From Candidatus Gastranaerophilales bacterium (GTDB taxonomy: Bacteria; Cyanobacteriota; Vampirovibrionia; Gastranaerophilales; Gastranaerophilaceae), in NCBI GenBank assembly GCA_944326115.1, contig CALVCQ010000019.1, positions 1 to 42,606 on the forward strand: a stretch of 42,606 nt of DNA. Reading direction: 5' to 3'. Below the pieces are notes generated by a model that saw nothing but the letters and a program-made list of their open reading frames with translations, was not told where the DNA came from and made no database searches. A program made the position numbers and the translations under genes. Numbering within the stretch: the stretch's first letter is position 1; every line of letters starts with the position of its first letter. Positions 16,495-25,657 of this stretch are shown piece after piece.

Positions 16495-18204
16495 TGTTGA
16501 AACGAGTTTTTTGACTTCTTTTCTTTTGATTTTCCTTGTTGTTGTTTTGGGCAGTGGTTCTTTATTAATTATAATATTGACGGGTCGTTTGTATGCAGCG
16601 AGCCTTTTTGACAAATACTTTACTTCATTTTTTATCCGGCATTCAAGGTCATTATCGTCTTTTGTTGTTTCTAAAACGCTTTGTGCAGGGACTATTACCG
16701 CAGTAATATCTTCTGTGCCTTCTTTTGCACCGGTTATTTTCTGTGTGCCGAAAACACAAACTTCTGCAAAATTTTCGCTCTGAGAAAGTACTGCTTCAAC
16801 TTCTTCTGGGAAAACTTTTTTTCCTCCCGAGAGAACAATCATGTTTTTTATACGTCCGGTTATATGAATATGTCCGTCTTTGTCTATATTGGCAATGTCC
16901 CCTGTATGCAGCCAGCCGTCTTTTGTCATTACTTCTTCTGTCAAATCAGGTCTGTTATAATAACCTTTCATAACAGACGGTCCTTTTAGCATTAATTCTC
17001 CTGTATTTTTGTCTATTTTTGCTTTCATACTTTTTAAAGGCTTTCCGACTGAAGCTATATCGCCTTTTCTGTCGCAATTTACACAAACAACAGGGCTTGT
17101 TTCGCTCAATCCGTATCCTTGAAACACTCTTATTCCAATTCTCTCAAAAAACTCTCCTACGGAAACATCCAGGGGGGCTCCGCCTGATATACATCCGAAA
17201 AATTTTCCGCCAAATTTTTTATGGATTTTGAAAAACATTAATTTTCGTACAGAATAAAACGGAATAAATTTGGCTGTGTAAAACATTAGAAAAAATAGTG
17301 TTTTTACAAAAAGATTTGAATTTTTAACCTCGTTTTCTATTCCGGTTTTAAGCAATTTTAAAAAAGCCGGAACAACAATCATGAAGTTAATATGTTTTTC
17401 CTGCATAATACTCAAAATATCTTTTGGCTTAAGTGTTCTTGTGTAATACACAGATAATCCCCAGCTAAGCATAACAGAAAATCCAACGGTAAGTTCAAAC
17501 AGGTGATTCATAGGTAATATTGATAATACTGATTTGACATTATGCCTTCCGAAAAATTTTTTATACAATATGGCTATATCATTCAGCTGTGTAAGCATAT
17601 TTTCAAAAGTAATTTCTACTCCTTTTGGTGCGCCTGTTGTTCCGGAGGTATATATTATGAGTGCTGTGGATTTTTTATTTCTGTGTCTCCACTTTGCTTC
17701 ATAGTTATCCGGAATCTTAGTTACTGATTGAACAGATTTAGAATTTTCTCCTGTTTCATCCAGCGTTATTATATATTTAATAGATTCAATTTCTTTTTGT
17801 AAATCAAGTGCTATACTGACAAAATCATTTGAAACAATTAAAACGGAAGGTTTGCAATCTGCTAGAATTGATTTTAATTCGTATCCGGTAAGCTTTATAT
17901 CAAGAGGAACCGTAATCATTCCGGAAAGAATTGAAGCAAAAACAGCTCCTCCGAATTCCGGACGTGATTCAGAAAGAATTGCAAGCCTTTCTCCTTTTTT
18001 TATATTAATAGAGTTAATCAAATAACAAGCAAGCTTTCTCGATAGTCTCCCTATTCCTTTATATGTGTATTCACTCCAGCCATGAGCTGTCCTTATACCT
18101 AATGCCACCCGGTTTTGATAATCATCGGTCTTATTTTCCAGAAATAACAAAATATTATTTGCAGATTTTTTATCTTTTTTGTTAATGTTCATGTCAGAAA
18201 CCAT
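16492..18204 (-). CDS. AMP-forming acyl-CoA synthetase (long-chain fatty acid ligase family)
   Basis: This 570-residue ANL-superfamily enzyme activates a carboxylic acid to an acyl-adenylate and then to acyl-CoA. The P-loop is ALIIYTSGTTGAPKGVEIT. Other motifs are FQGYGLSETSPVV, GWLHTGDIANIDKDGHIHITGRIKNMIVLSGGKKVFPEEVE and a C-terminal Lys in LPKTTTRKIKRKEV. The long insert with hydrophobic LFVKTLFFLMFYTAKFIPFYSVRKL is typical of long-chain ligases. The start is ATG 18204 with GGAGTAGGT upstream. It stands alone between hpf and the flagellar operon. The substrate is not readable from sequence; lipid recycling is likely. Confidence 0.9.
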   Translation of the reverse strand: MVSDMNINKKDKKSANNILLFLENKTDDYQNRVALGIRTAHGWSEYTYKGIGRLSRKLACYLINSINIKKGERLAILSESRPEFGGAVFASILSGMITVPLDIKLTGYELKSILADCKPSVLIVSNDFVSIALDLQKEIESIKYIITLDETGENSKSVQSVTKIPDNYEAKWRHRNKKSTALIIYTSGTTGAPKGVEITFENMLTQLNDIAILYKKFFGRHNVKSVLSILPMNHLFELTVGFSVMLSWGLSVYYTRTLKPKDILSIMQEKHINFMIVVPAFLKLLKTGIENEVKNSNLFVKTLFFLMFYTAKFIPFYSVRKLMFFKIHKKFGGKFFGCISGGAPLDVSVGEFFERIGIRVFQGYGLSETSPVVCVNCDRKGDIASVGKPLKSMKAKIDKNTGELMLKGPSVMKGYYNRPDLTEEVMTKDGWLHTGDIANIDKDGHIHITGRIKNMIVLSGGKKVFPEEVEAVLSQSENFAEVCVFGTQKITGAKEGTEDITAVIVPAQSVLETTKDDNDLECRIKNEVKYLSKRLAAYKRPVNIIINKEPLPKTTTRKIKRKEVKKLVST

Positions 18205-18519
18205 TTAATTACCTACTCCGTGTTGATACAAATGCAGTACAATTAATTTTTATTTGATGAAAATATGCACAGATGGTAAGTGTCTGCACCAAAAATCAAA
18301 GTCTACTTTTATTATATATTATTGCCTGCATTAAAACAAATTTATAAAAAATATGAAAAAATCTAATCTGCTGTTGCCGGCTGGTCTTTTCAATGTATTG
18401 TAATTATTATACTGCACGCAAAAGCTTAGTTTCTGTCTTAGCACTTTTCATAAAAACAACTAATGTTGCTTTTATTCGGCAGAGTCTTATCACGAATTTT
18501 TTCCGGACAACTTTATGTA
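18205..18519. other. Intergenic region between acyl-CoA synthetase and fliE
   Basis: No gene with a credible binding site is visible on either strand. It must contain the promoter of the minus-strand acyl-CoA synthetase gene and the end of the flagellar transcript. The short GC-rich stretch GTTGCCGGCTGG near 18375 could form a weak hairpin, but there is no convincing terminator. Confidence 0.4.
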
Positions 18520-18867
18520 TTACAATTGAATTTGCATAATTTTGTCATAAGCCTGAATAACTTTTGTTGTTATGTTTGTTGCAACTGTTACCCCGAGTTC
18601 TGCTTTAGCCATAGCAGTCATAACATCGTGGATATCTGCATTCCCGTTTTCTTCCATAACATCTTTCATAAGCTGATCAGGCGCATTTAATTCTCTGTTA
18701 AAGTTTTCCACAAGACCTGAAAATACTGACTTAAAATCATTTGTTTCCAGCTTTTCCACACGATTCATTCTAAACGGTCTGTTAGATACGCTTATACCGG
18801 TATCCAGCTTTGTTGGCTGCATTCTTTCAAATAAATTTATATTCGGTGCAAATTTCTTTTCTATCAT
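18520..18867 (-). CDS. fliE: Flagellar hook-basal body protein FliE
   Basis: FliE joins the MS ring to the rod. The C-terminal half, residues ~70-115, carries the family signature: NADIHDVMTAMAKAELGVTVATNITTKVIQAYDKIMQIQL, matching the ADVHDVMIA...KAxxxxQLTVQVRNKxxEAYQEIMRMQ pattern. The 115-residue length is normal. It is the last gene of a minus-strand operon with flgF, flgG, flgB, flgC and a transglycosylase. Confidence 0.93.
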   Translation of the reverse strand: MIEKKFAPNINLFERMQPTKLDTGISVSNRPFRMNRVEKLETNDFKSVFSGLVENFNRELNAPDQLMKDVMEENGNADIHDVMTAMAKAELGVTVATNITTKVIQAYDKIMQIQL

Positions 18868-18888
18868 AATTAAATTCCGTTTCGTTTA

Positions 18889-19569
18889 TTATCCTAAATA
18901 GTTAGCGAGTATATTTTTGACATAGTTTTGAGTTTCTTTAAACGGTGGAACGCCGCCGTATTTATCTACATTGCCGCCGCCGGCGTTGTATGCTGCAAGT
19001 GCAAGTACGACATTTCCGTTATATCTTGCAAGCAGACCTTTAAGATGTCTGACTCCGCCGTCAACGTTTTGTACCGGATTGTATGCATCTTTTACACCCA
19101 GTCCTTTTGCAGTAGCCGGCATAAGCTGCATGAGCCCCATTGCACCGCAGTGTGAAGTAGCTTTAGGATTGAAACCTGATTCCTGTCTCACAACTGCCAT
19201 AACAAGTTTTTCGTCAACCCCGTATTTTTGTGAGATTTTTGATATCAACTCCACAATCTGTTGTTTTGTAGGGTTAATAATGTTATTGATTTTATTTTCA
19301 ACCTTATTGGCAGTCTGTATTGTATTGTTTTGTAATGCATTTGCCGCAGAAGTAAGCGCTAAAAAATTTTTGCTTCCGGTGCGGAATTGTCCTTCGCCTT
19401 TCCGGCTTGCTTTCAGGATTTCTGCAAAAGTTGTTTGTTCTGTTTTTACAGCTTCCGGATTAAGCTGTTTTTCAATATTTGCAACATGGGCTCTTATTGA
19501 TTGAACCCTTTGCATTGCGGCTTCCTTGCCGCCTTGATCAATATATCCTTGTATTAACGGGGAAAACAT
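18889..19569 (-). CDS. Flagellar-operon lytic transglycosylase (SLT domain)
   Basis: The C-terminal ~120 residues form an SLT (family 1) lytic transglycosylase: [47 protein letters not shown], with the catalytic Glu in RQESGF, then [36 protein letters not shown]. The first ~105 residues are a charged, partly coiled region with no signal peptide, so export through the flagellar gate is possible. Located between flgC and fliE, it probably opens peptidoglycan for the growing rod, the job done by FlgJ in proteobacteria. The domain is SLT, not the FlgJ glucosaminidase type. Confidence 0.9.
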   Translation of the reverse strand: MFSPLIQGYIDQGGKEAAMQRVQSIRAHVANIEKQLNPEAVKTEQTTFAEILKASRKGEGQFRTGSKNFLALTSAANALQNNTIQTANKVENKINNIINPTKQQIVELISKISQKYGVDEKLVMAVVRQESGFNPKATSHCGAMGLMQLMPATAKGLGVKDAYNPVQNVDGGVRHLKGLLARYNGNVVLALAAYNAGGGNVDKYGGVPPFKETQNYVKNILANYLG

Positions 19570-19601
19570 TAACTTTTGCCTGCCTAACTATTTATTTTTT
19601 A

Positions 19602-20048
19602 TTATTGCCTGCCTATTTCTACGGCTCTTTGCGCCATACTTTTTGTGATTGTAATAACCGCAAGGTTTGCTTCATAAGCTCTTTGTGCAATATTTGCATC
19701 TGCCATATCAACAATAGGGTTGACATTTGATGTTCTTATATAACCGTTGGCATCCGCATCGGGATGTCCGGGTTTGTATATTCTTTCACCCAGGGTAGGG
19801 TCTTCGACCACACCTGTCAGCCTTACACCTCCCTGTTGGAAAGGAATTGTTCCTACGCCGAAAACATCTTCTTTCATGGAGTTTAAAAGACCGTGAAAAG
19901 ATATATCATCTGTTGCCTGAAGCACGGGAATTTTTCTTACATAGTTAGGTGTATCAAGGTTTGCAATGTTTTTTGCATGGATTTTGAGTCTGGCTCCGTG
20001 TGCCTGCAAACTCTTTTGCCCTATACTCATTGTTTCCATTAAACTCAT
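19602..20048 (-). CDS. flgC: Flagellar rod protein FlgC
   Basis: FlgC is a proximal rod subunit. The 148-residue protein has the rod N-terminal motif (SLQAHGARLKIHAKNIANLDTPNYVRK), the FlgC middle VVEDPTLGERIYKPGHPDADANGYIRTSNVNPIVDMADANIAQRAYEANL, and a C-terminal heptad region. AAGGTG precedes the ATG. It sits 31 bases after flgB in the conserved flgB-flgC order. Confidence 0.95.
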   Translation of the reverse strand: MSLMETMSIGQKSLQAHGARLKIHAKNIANLDTPNYVRKIPVLQATDDISFHGLLNSMKEDVFGVGTIPFQQGGVRLTGVVEDPTLGERIYKPGHPDADANGYIRTSNVNPIVDMADANIAQRAYEANLAVITITKSMAQRAVEIGRQ

Positions 20049-20079
20049 ATCTTCACCTTCTTTTTAATTTTTTAAATTA

Positions 20080-20424
20080 TTATCTGCCGACATTGGAGAC
20101 TGTTCTCATTTCGCTTATGTATGCTGACATTTTTCTGGCTGCAACTGCATATAGAATTGACATTTTTTGCATTTCCGCAAGTTCATAAGTGGGATCAACC
20201 CCTACATCCTGCTCTTCTATCAAACCTGACGGACCCAGTTTTATAGAAAGTTCTGTTTCCAGAGGATTATTCATTGTGCCTAAATACTGGTCAAAGCTGA
20301 TATCCTTTCTTACATAATTCGGTGTATCCATGTTAGCAAGGTTTGTGGACAAAGCACGCTGTCTCTGGGATATCAAATCGAGCATAAGATTATTTTTTAT
20401 TATCGGATCTTTTGGTGTATACAT
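20080..20424 (-). CDS. flgB: Flagellar rod protein FlgB
   Basis: This 114-residue proximal rod subunit carries MLDLISQRQRALSTNLANMDTPNYVRKDISFDQYL at the N-terminus and a C-terminal helix with MQKMSILYAVAARKMSAYISEMRTV, both typical of FlgB. It precedes flgC in the same direction. The ribosome binding site is weak (AGGCGG about 13 bases upstream), so coupling to flgG translation is possible. Confidence 0.93.
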   Translation of the reverse strand: MYTPKDPIIKNNLMLDLISQRQRALSTNLANMDTPNYVRKDISFDQYLGTMNNPLETELSIKLGPSGLIEEQDVGVDPTYELAEMQKMSILYAVAARKMSAYISEMRTVSNVGR

Positions 20425-20448
20425 TACTATCTAACCGCCTTTTTTAAA

Positions 20449-21162
20449 TTATTGTGTTAAATTAATTGATCTTTGATACATATCATCTATTACTTTTATC
20501 AGCCTTGTACCTGCAATCATTGAAGAGTTTAGCCTCAGCACTTCGTTGATGTTAGAAATATAATGTGAATTGGAACGTTCAAGACCTCCTTGCGCTACAT
20601 AGTTATGTTCTTTGACAAGCATTGGCTCTCCTGAGTCAGCAGTCGGCACAACCTTATTGTTCTCTACCGGTTTCAATCCTTCGGGGTTTTGAAACTGAAC
20701 AACAGGAATTTTTCCTAGCACAGTATGCTGTGTGTGTCCTTTTTCAATAATCAAAACGGTTCCGTCCTGTTTTATTCTTAAACCTTCATGATTTACAGGA
20801 ACTTTTATTCCGTCTCCGACAAGATAACCGTCGTTGGTAATAATATATCCGTCTTTGTCAAGTTTAAAAGAGCCGTCTCTTGTATATTGAACTTCACCGT
20901 TAGGAGATGTTACCGGAATAAATCCCGGACCTGTCAGAGCAACATCTAAAGGTCTGTTTGTTTTCATAAAAGCACCCTGAGAATAGTCATACCGAACTTC
21001 TCCGTCAAGATAACCGTTTTCATCAAGGATTTGTTCAAAGCGCACCTGTTTATATGCATTTGTGTTGAGGTTTCCGATGTTGCTGGAAATATAACCAAGA
21101 CGCTCAAATTGAACATTTGTGTTTATAATACCTCTTCTTATTAATCCTTGTAATGTTGTCAT
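20449..21162 (-). CDS. flgG: Flagellar rod protein, FlgG-like
   Basis: This 237-residue rod/hook protein contains FERLGYISSNIGNLNTNAYKQ, the variant of the rod ANNIAN-x-x-T-x-G-[FY]-K motif, followed by the D1 domain signature RPLDVALTGPGFIPVTSPNGEVQYTRDGSFKLDKDGYIITNDGYLV and the C-terminal SNSHYISNINEVLRLNSSMIAGTRLIKVIDDMYQ. It could be FlgF or FlgG; the second position in the operon and the FxxxG spacing favour FlgG. AAAGG lies upstream of the ATG. Confidence 0.85.
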   Translation of the reverse strand: MTTLQGLIRRGIINTNVQFERLGYISSNIGNLNTNAYKQVRFEQILDENGYLDGEVRYDYSQGAFMKTNRPLDVALTGPGFIPVTSPNGEVQYTRDGSFKLDKDGYIITNDGYLVGDGIKVPVNHEGLRIKQDGTVLIIEKGHTQHTVLGKIPVVQFQNPEGLKPVENNKVVPTADSGEPMLVKEHNYVAQGGLERSNSHYISNINEVLRLNSSMIAGTRLIKVIDDMYQRSINLTQ

Positions 21163-21202
21163 ATACTGCCTTTCTTTGAAATTAAACTTTTAAATTATTG
21201 CC

Positions 21203-21898
21203 TTATGAGCTGCTCAATGATTGAATTGCTTTTGACAGATTGTTGTTTTGCATTACAAAAAGCTGTCTGTTGGCTTCAAAATTTCTTTTTACGGGGATAA
21301 TTTGTAAAATTTCGCTTTGCAAAGATACATTTGAATACTCGTTATATCCCTGTTTTATATTGGGATCCAGTACGGCAACGCCTTGATTTGTCACAACAGA
21401 GAGTGTACCTGCGTATTCAAGTTTGTTTGTTGCTTTATTAAAAACTTTTACGTCTCCGTTTGTATATACTTTTACATCTTCTAATTTTTCTGGGACAACC
21501 GGAAGTTTTATGGGAGTACCGTCATTTGCCAGAACATGAGCATTTTCCAGTGTTAATAAGTTACCTTCTTTATCAAGTTTAAATCTTCCGTCACGGGTCA
21601 ATTTTACACCGTCAGGACTTTGATATTGAAAATAACCTTTGTTTGCAATTGCTATGTCCAGAGGGTGTATGGAATGACCGATTCTTCCTATTGAATCGTC
21701 AACAGCTGTGGATAGTGCATGAGTGCCTATATACTCTGCAAAAGAAGATACAACAGGGTCTTTTCTCTGGTAGCCGACTTTATCAAATGAATTGTAGTTT
21801 TCATTTATTATTCCAATCATTTCTGTCTGCAGGTGCATAGCACGAATACTTGTTGTCAAGCCGTTTTCAAAAAAATTTATTTCACCTCGTAACTTCAT
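21203..21898 (-). CDS. flgF: Flagellar rod protein, FlgF-like
   Basis: This is the first gene of the operon, encoding 231 residues of the FlgF/FlgG family. RPLD-type region: SIHPLDIAIANKGYFQYQSPDGVKLTRDGRFKLDKEGNLLT, and a C-terminal LQSEILQIIPVKRNFEANRQLFVMQNNNLSKAIQSL. The N-terminal rod motif is unusual: NENYNSFDKVGYQRK replaces the usual NNIAN-TTGFKR. AAAGGTG precedes the ATG. Whether it is FlgF or a second FlgG cannot be settled by eye. Confidence 0.8.
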   Translation of the reverse strand: MKLRGEINFFENGLTTSIRAMHLQTEMIGIINENYNSFDKVGYQRKDPVVSSFAEYIGTHALSTAVDDSIGRIGHSIHPLDIAIANKGYFQYQSPDGVKLTRDGRFKLDKEGNLLTLENAHVLANDGTPIKLPVVPEKLEDVKVYTNGDVKVFNKATNKLEYAGTLSVVTNQGVAVLDPNIKQGYNEYSNVSLQSEILQIIPVKRNFEANRQLFVMQNNNLSKAIQSLSSS

Positions 21899-22100
21899 AA
21901 TTTACACCTTTATTTGTGCACATTTACTCTTTAATGATGTCGGCAGAAAAGTCAAAAAAAATAATAAAAAAATATAAAATACTGCATTTACATGATATTC
22001 GTAAAGATATGTTAAAGTGGCTGTTAAAAAAAATCAATTTTATAGGCAATTTTTTGTTAATAAATGTATAAAAGAGTTTAGTGATGAAAGGTGGTAGTTA

Positions 22101-22637
22101 ATGAGTATTTCTATTTCAAATGTTTCTGGTGCATCCGGTGTTGCTAATAACAATTTGCCAGAATTTGATTTTGATTTAAATTTAGACGAAAAAACATCAA
22201 GCAGACAGGTGGGGAATGTCAAGTCAGAGGTTAGTGAATTATATACTAACGGCAAATTTACGAATAAGACGGTAAAGACATATTATGTTGACAGATTTCA
22301 AAGGGAAGATAAAAGTCGTCCTGTAAAAACAACTACTTATTCTTACGATGATTCAGGTATTTTGAAAAAAATAGAAATGAACAAAGAATGTAAGTTTAAC
22401 AATGAATATAAGTTTAACAAAACTAAAATAGGTAATAATGGTAAATGGTTTAACGCTTATCTAAAGACACCGGATATCATGGCTATCGGAAATGCTGACG
22501 GCAGAATAAAGTATGCTAATTTTGGTATTGATTCAGATGGACTTCAAACAAAAATAAAAAACATGCCAAAACATGCGCAAAAGATGTTTTATGCCGCACT
22601 CGATTTTCTAATGGAAAATATTAAGAAAATAAGATAA
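22101..22637 (+). CDS. Hypothetical protein divergent from the flagellar operon
   Basis: This 178-residue protein matches no family I recognise. It starts MSISISNVSGASGVANNN, a short polar N-terminus with no signal peptide or membrane segment. Charged beta-rich stretches follow (VKTYYVDRFQREDKSRPVKTTTYSYDDSGILKKIEM), then a helical C-terminus (HAQKMFYAALDFLMENIKKIR). AAAGGTGG gives a strong binding site before the ATG. Gene-like codon use and binding site make it real. Its N-terminus resembles other short-N-terminus proteins in this window. Confidence 0.7.
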   Translation: MSISISNVSGASGVANNNLPEFDFDLNLDEKTSSRQVGNVKSEVSELYTNGKFTNKTVKTYYVDRFQREDKSRPVKTTTYSYDDSGILKKIEMNKECKFNNEYKFNKTKIGNNGKWFNAYLKTPDIMAIGNADGRIKYANFGIDSDGLQTKIKNMPKHAQKMFYAALDFLMENIKKIR

Positions 22638-22676
22638 GCAGCAGAGTTTTTATCTCAAACAAATATTTTAATAAAT

Positions 22677-22750
22677 GAGATTCTTCGGGCTAAAGTCCGT
22701 AAAATGACATTTTTAGTCATTTGGAAGGTGTAAAACAACTGAAGAATCTC
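22677..22750. repeat. Cloverleaf-like palindromic element
   Basis: Outer arms GAGATTCTTC (22677-22686) and GAAGAATCTC (22741-22750) are perfect inverted repeats. Inside lie a small hairpin (GGGCTAAAGTCC) and a 7-bp hairpin AAATGAC / GTCATTT. The inner hairpin core recurs in the tRNA-derived repeats at 42442-42606 (GAAATGAC / GTCATTTC). The layout resembles REP or MITE elements that fold as branched RNA. It may also end transcription of the upstream gene. Confidence 0.6.
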
Positions 22751-22815
22751 GATTAATATATACAAGAATGACTGGCTTTTTATAGTATCTGCGCAATTTG
22801 CTATATAAAGCACAA

Positions 22816-22838
22816 CCGGAGTCAGTTGACTGTATGAA
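22816..22838 (+). repeat. Dispersed 23-bp motif, three copies in the window
   Basis: The pattern Y-CGGAGTC-R-GTTGAC, two free bases, then TATGAA occurs at 22816-22838, 33077-33099 and 41285-41307, always intergenic and always on the plus strand. The core GTCA-GT-TGAC is an inverted repeat. The copies keep all other positions identical, far above chance for an AT-rich genome. Confidence 0.7.
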
Positions 22839-22862
22839 GATTTTTCGTGTCATAATATACTT
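22826..22862 (+). promoter_or_regulatory. Possible leaderless promoter of tlyA
   Basis: TTGACT (22826-22831) and CATAAT (22851-22856) are 19 bases apart, a little long. The -10 element ends 6 bases before the tlyA ATG at 22863, so the transcript would start at or next to the start codon. No Shine-Dalgarno sequence lies upstream of that ATG, which fits. Confidence 0.5.
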
Positions 22863-23681
22863 ATGGCAAAGAATAAAGAACGTTTGGATAAAATACTTGT
22901 TGACAGAGGCTTTTTTGAAACAAAAAGTAAAGCACAAGGCGCCATTATGGCGGGTGATGTTAAAATCAATGACGAAATAATAACAAAATCCGGTTATCAG
23001 CTTGAGCTTAAAGAAAATACAAGAATAGAAATAAAGTCTCTTCCTTTTGTCTCAAGAGGCGGCTTAAAACTTGATAAAGCAATTAAAACTTTTGGAATTG
23101 ACTTAAAAGACAGATATTGCCTGGATGCAGGTGCGTCTACAGGAGGTTTTACGGATTGTATGCTTCAAAACGGAGCTAAATATGTATATTCTGTTGATGT
23201 AGGCTACGGACAAATTGCATGGAAACTACGGCAGGACACAAGGGTAAAAGTTGTTGAACGTACAAATATAAAGAATTGTGATTTTTCGGAAATTTATACG
23301 AATACTGATATATTGCCGGATTTTTGTGCTATGGATTTATCTTTTATTTCCATTACAAAAGTTCTTGATAACATAAAAAAATTAATGAATCCTCAAAAAC
23401 AGGAAATAGTATCTCTTATAAAACCCCAATTTGAAGCAGGGAAAGAACTTGTCGGTAAAAACGGTGTAGTAAGAGAAAGAAACACCCATCTAAAAGTTAT
23501 ATATGATGTGACAGAATATGCAGAGTCAATCGGACTATATCCTCAAAAACTTACATATTCGCCGGTAAAAGGTCCTGCCGGTAATATTGAATATCTTGTA
23601 CAATTAGTAAACATAAAGACTGATTTTGACAGAGAATTGATAAGTAAAATTGTAGATGAGGCAAATTCAATAGATTTTTAG
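22863..23681 (+). CDS. tlyA: TlyA-family rRNA 2'-O-methyltransferase
   Basis: This 272-residue protein joins an N-terminal S4 RNA-binding domain (ERLDKILVDRGFFETKSKAQGAIMAGDVKINDEIITKSG) to an FtsJ-like methyltransferase (SRGGLKLDKAIKTF...YCLDAGASTGGFTDCMLQNGAKYVYSVDVGYGQI). The SAM site is DAGASTGGFTD. The family methylates ribose of 16S C1409 and/or 23S C1920 and was once called hemolysin. There is no Shine-Dalgarno sequence, and a -10-like CATAAT lies 6 bases before the ATG. The phosphoesterase gene begins 10 bases after the stop. Confidence 0.94.
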   Translation: MAKNKERLDKILVDRGFFETKSKAQGAIMAGDVKINDEIITKSGYQLELKENTRIEIKSLPFVSRGGLKLDKAIKTFGIDLKDRYCLDAGASTGGFTDCMLQNGAKYVYSVDVGYGQIAWKLRQDTRVKVVERTNIKNCDFSEIYTNTDILPDFCAMDLSFISITKVLDNIKKLMNPQKQEIVSLIKPQFEAGKELVGKNGVVRERNTHLKVIYDVTEYAESIGLYPQKLTYSPVKGPAGNIEYLVQLVNIKTDFDRELISKIVDEANSIDF

Positions 23682-23691
23682 GTACATAACA

Positions 23692-24678
23692 ATGAAAAAG
23701 AAAAAAAAGAAAAACAAAGATTCTATAAAAAATAGTTCTTTTATAAAATATACTTTTTGGCTCATTCTTCTTGTTTTTGCATATTTCGGTTTTAATGCAC
23801 TTTCTTACGCACGCCCTTTAAAATTTGCGCATATTTCGGATATTCATCTTTCCGATAAAAGTACGGATACAAGCTACAAGCTTTTGTCCCATTCCAAAGA
23901 ACTTTTTAAAGATGAAATTGCCCAGATTAATTCCGTAGACGATATAGACTTTGTAATGATTACCGGAGATTTAATAGATAAGCCCAGAAAAGATCTTCTG
24001 GAAGATGCATGCGATATGCTTAAGAAGTTAAAAGCTCCATGGTATTTTACATTTGGCAATCATGACGCTGCTGTCGGAACAAGTTTTAAAAAAGACAAAT
24101 ATTTTGATTATTTAAAAAAAAGAAATAAAGACATAAAATCTGACACGTTTTATTATTCTTTTGAACCTAAAAAAGGTTACAGAGTAATAGTTTTAGATGC
24201 TTCTGTTGATAATAAAATTACAGCAAACGGTACACTGCCGGAGGAACAATTAAACTGGCTGGATAAGGAGCTTAAAAAAGCACAAAATGCGCAGGAATTA
24301 CCCTTGATTTTTCTTCATTTTCCTTTAAAAGAGCCGTTTCCCAGTTTCCATCACAGAATTACAAATTCACAGGAGTTTTCAAACATTTTAAACAAATATA
24401 AAATGCCCATGGCAGTGTTTTCCGGACATTATCATGCTGCAAAAATTTATAAAGAAAACAATATTTTACATGTGAGTACTCCGTCACTTGTATCGTATCC
24501 AAATGCTTTCAGGATAGTTACCGTTAATAACCTTAAAGACAGAGTTATATTTACATTCGATTACAGAGAAACAAGACTAAAAGAATTACAAAAGAAAGCC
24601 AAAATTATGACATTTTCTTCTTCAACTCTGGCAGGTGAAGAATCGGACAGAAACGGGATTGTTATTCTGGAAAAATAA
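23692..24678 (+). CDS. Membrane-anchored calcineurin-like metallophosphoesterase
   Basis: This is a 328-residue protein with a lysine-rich N-terminus and one membrane segment (about 19-38). The phosphoesterase site is complete: HISDIHLS, ITGDLID, FGNHDA, FLHFPL and SGHYHA supply the Asp, His and Asn metal ligands. It would act outside the cytoplasmic membrane with the N-terminus inside. The substrate is unknown; similar proteins cleave phosphodiesters or phosphoproteins, or cut lipid-A precursors (LpxH-like), though the signal anchor argues against LpxH. It lies in the tlyA-to-TPR gene run. Confidence 0.9.
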   Translation: MKKKKKKNKDSIKNSSFIKYTFWLILLVFAYFGFNALSYARPLKFAHISDIHLSDKSTDTSYKLLSHSKELFKDEIAQINSVDDIDFVMITGDLIDKPRKDLLEDACDMLKKLKAPWYFTFGNHDAAVGTSFKKDKYFDYLKKRNKDIKSDTFYYSFEPKKGYRVIVLDASVDNKITANGTLPEEQLNWLDKELKKAQNAQELPLIFLHFPLKEPFPSFHHRITNSQEFSNILNKYKMPMAVFSGHYHAAKIYKENNILHVSTPSLVSYPNAFRIVTVNNLKDRVIFTFDYRETRLKELQKKAKIMTFSSSTLAGEESDRNGIVILEK

Positions 24679-24721
24679 GTTAAAATAACATGAGACTATT
24701 TGAAATTTCGGAGTGAATATC

Positions 24722-25657
24722 ATGAGAGAATCCAAAGGCAAATTTATTGTAAAATTCAGAGGTGTGCGAGGAAGCCACCCCACTCCGGATTTTAATTTTC
24801 TTGAATACGGCGGAAATACCGCATGTATAGAAGTTAATGTTAACGGACATCTTATTATACTGGATGCAGGCACCGGAATTATAAAATGCGGTTATGAACT
24901 TATGAAAGACTATGCCGCACAGTTTCATAAAGCTCCAATTTGTGCAACTGTTCTTTTAAGTCATTTACACAATGATCATATACAAGGGCTGCCTTTTTTT
25001 AAGCCTTTACACATAAATACTTCCAAAATAAATATCGTAGGATTTTCTGACTACGAGGAAGGTTTGGACAATGCAATATCAACACTGATGTTTGAAAAAT
25101 CCTTTCCGTTAAGCCTTAATGATTTAAATTGCAAGTTAAGCTTTTATGATATCAATGATAATTATGCACTGGTTTTTAATGAAGAGGACACAGATCCCGA
25201 AATGATAAAGATTCAGTGTGATGATGATTATTTACCGGAGGACGAAGAGGTTGTTGTAAGCTGTTTAAAATCAAACTCTCATCCTAAAGACGGAGTAATG
25301 ATTTATAAAATTGCATACAAAGACAAATCTCTTGTCTATGCTACCGACACGGAAGGCTTTGTCGGAGCAAATAAAAAACTCGTATTATTTGCAAGAGATA
25401 CTGATTTACTTATTCATGATGCACAATATACTAGCGAAGAATATCTTAATCCGTATTTCTCAAAACAGGGCTACGGACATTCGACATTTGATATGGCTTT
25501 AGAAACATATTCACAGTCAAAAGCCAAATCACTTGCATTTTTCCACATGGATCCGAATTATAATGACGAATTTTTACTTGAGATAGAAAATCATTATACT
25601 GAAAATTGTAAAAGCTGTTTTATTCCAAAAGAAGGTCAGGAAATTGTGCTTCTATAG
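24722..25657 (+). CDS. MBL-fold metallohydrolase
   Basis: This protein carries the metallo-beta-lactamase signature: LDAGTGIIKCG, then the zinc motif LLSHLHNDHIQGLPFF, a later SLVYATDTEGF and a C-terminal YGHSTFDMALE. The site fits two metals. The opening FRGVRGSHPTPDFNFLEYGGNTAC is typical of the subfamily related to RNase Z and phosphodiesterases. I chose ATG 24722 over the GTG at 24713 because GGAG (24710-24713) overlaps the GTG and sits correctly for the ATG. The TPR gene begins within its last 14 bases. The substrate is unknown. Confidence 0.88.
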   Translation: MRESKGKFIVKFRGVRGSHPTPDFNFLEYGGNTACIEVNVNGHLIILDAGTGIIKCGYELMKDYAAQFHKAPICATVLLSHLHNDHIQGLPFFKPLHINTSKINIVGFSDYEEGLDNAISTLMFEKSFPLSLNDLNCKLSFYDINDNYALVFNEEDTDPEMIKIQCDDDYLPEDEEVVVSCLKSNSHPKDGVMIYKIAYKDKSLVYATDTEGFVGANKKLVLFARDTDLLIHDAQYTSEEYLNPYFSKQGYGHSTFDMALETYSQSKAKSLAFFHMDPNYNDEFLLEIENHYTENCKSCFIPKEGQEIVLL

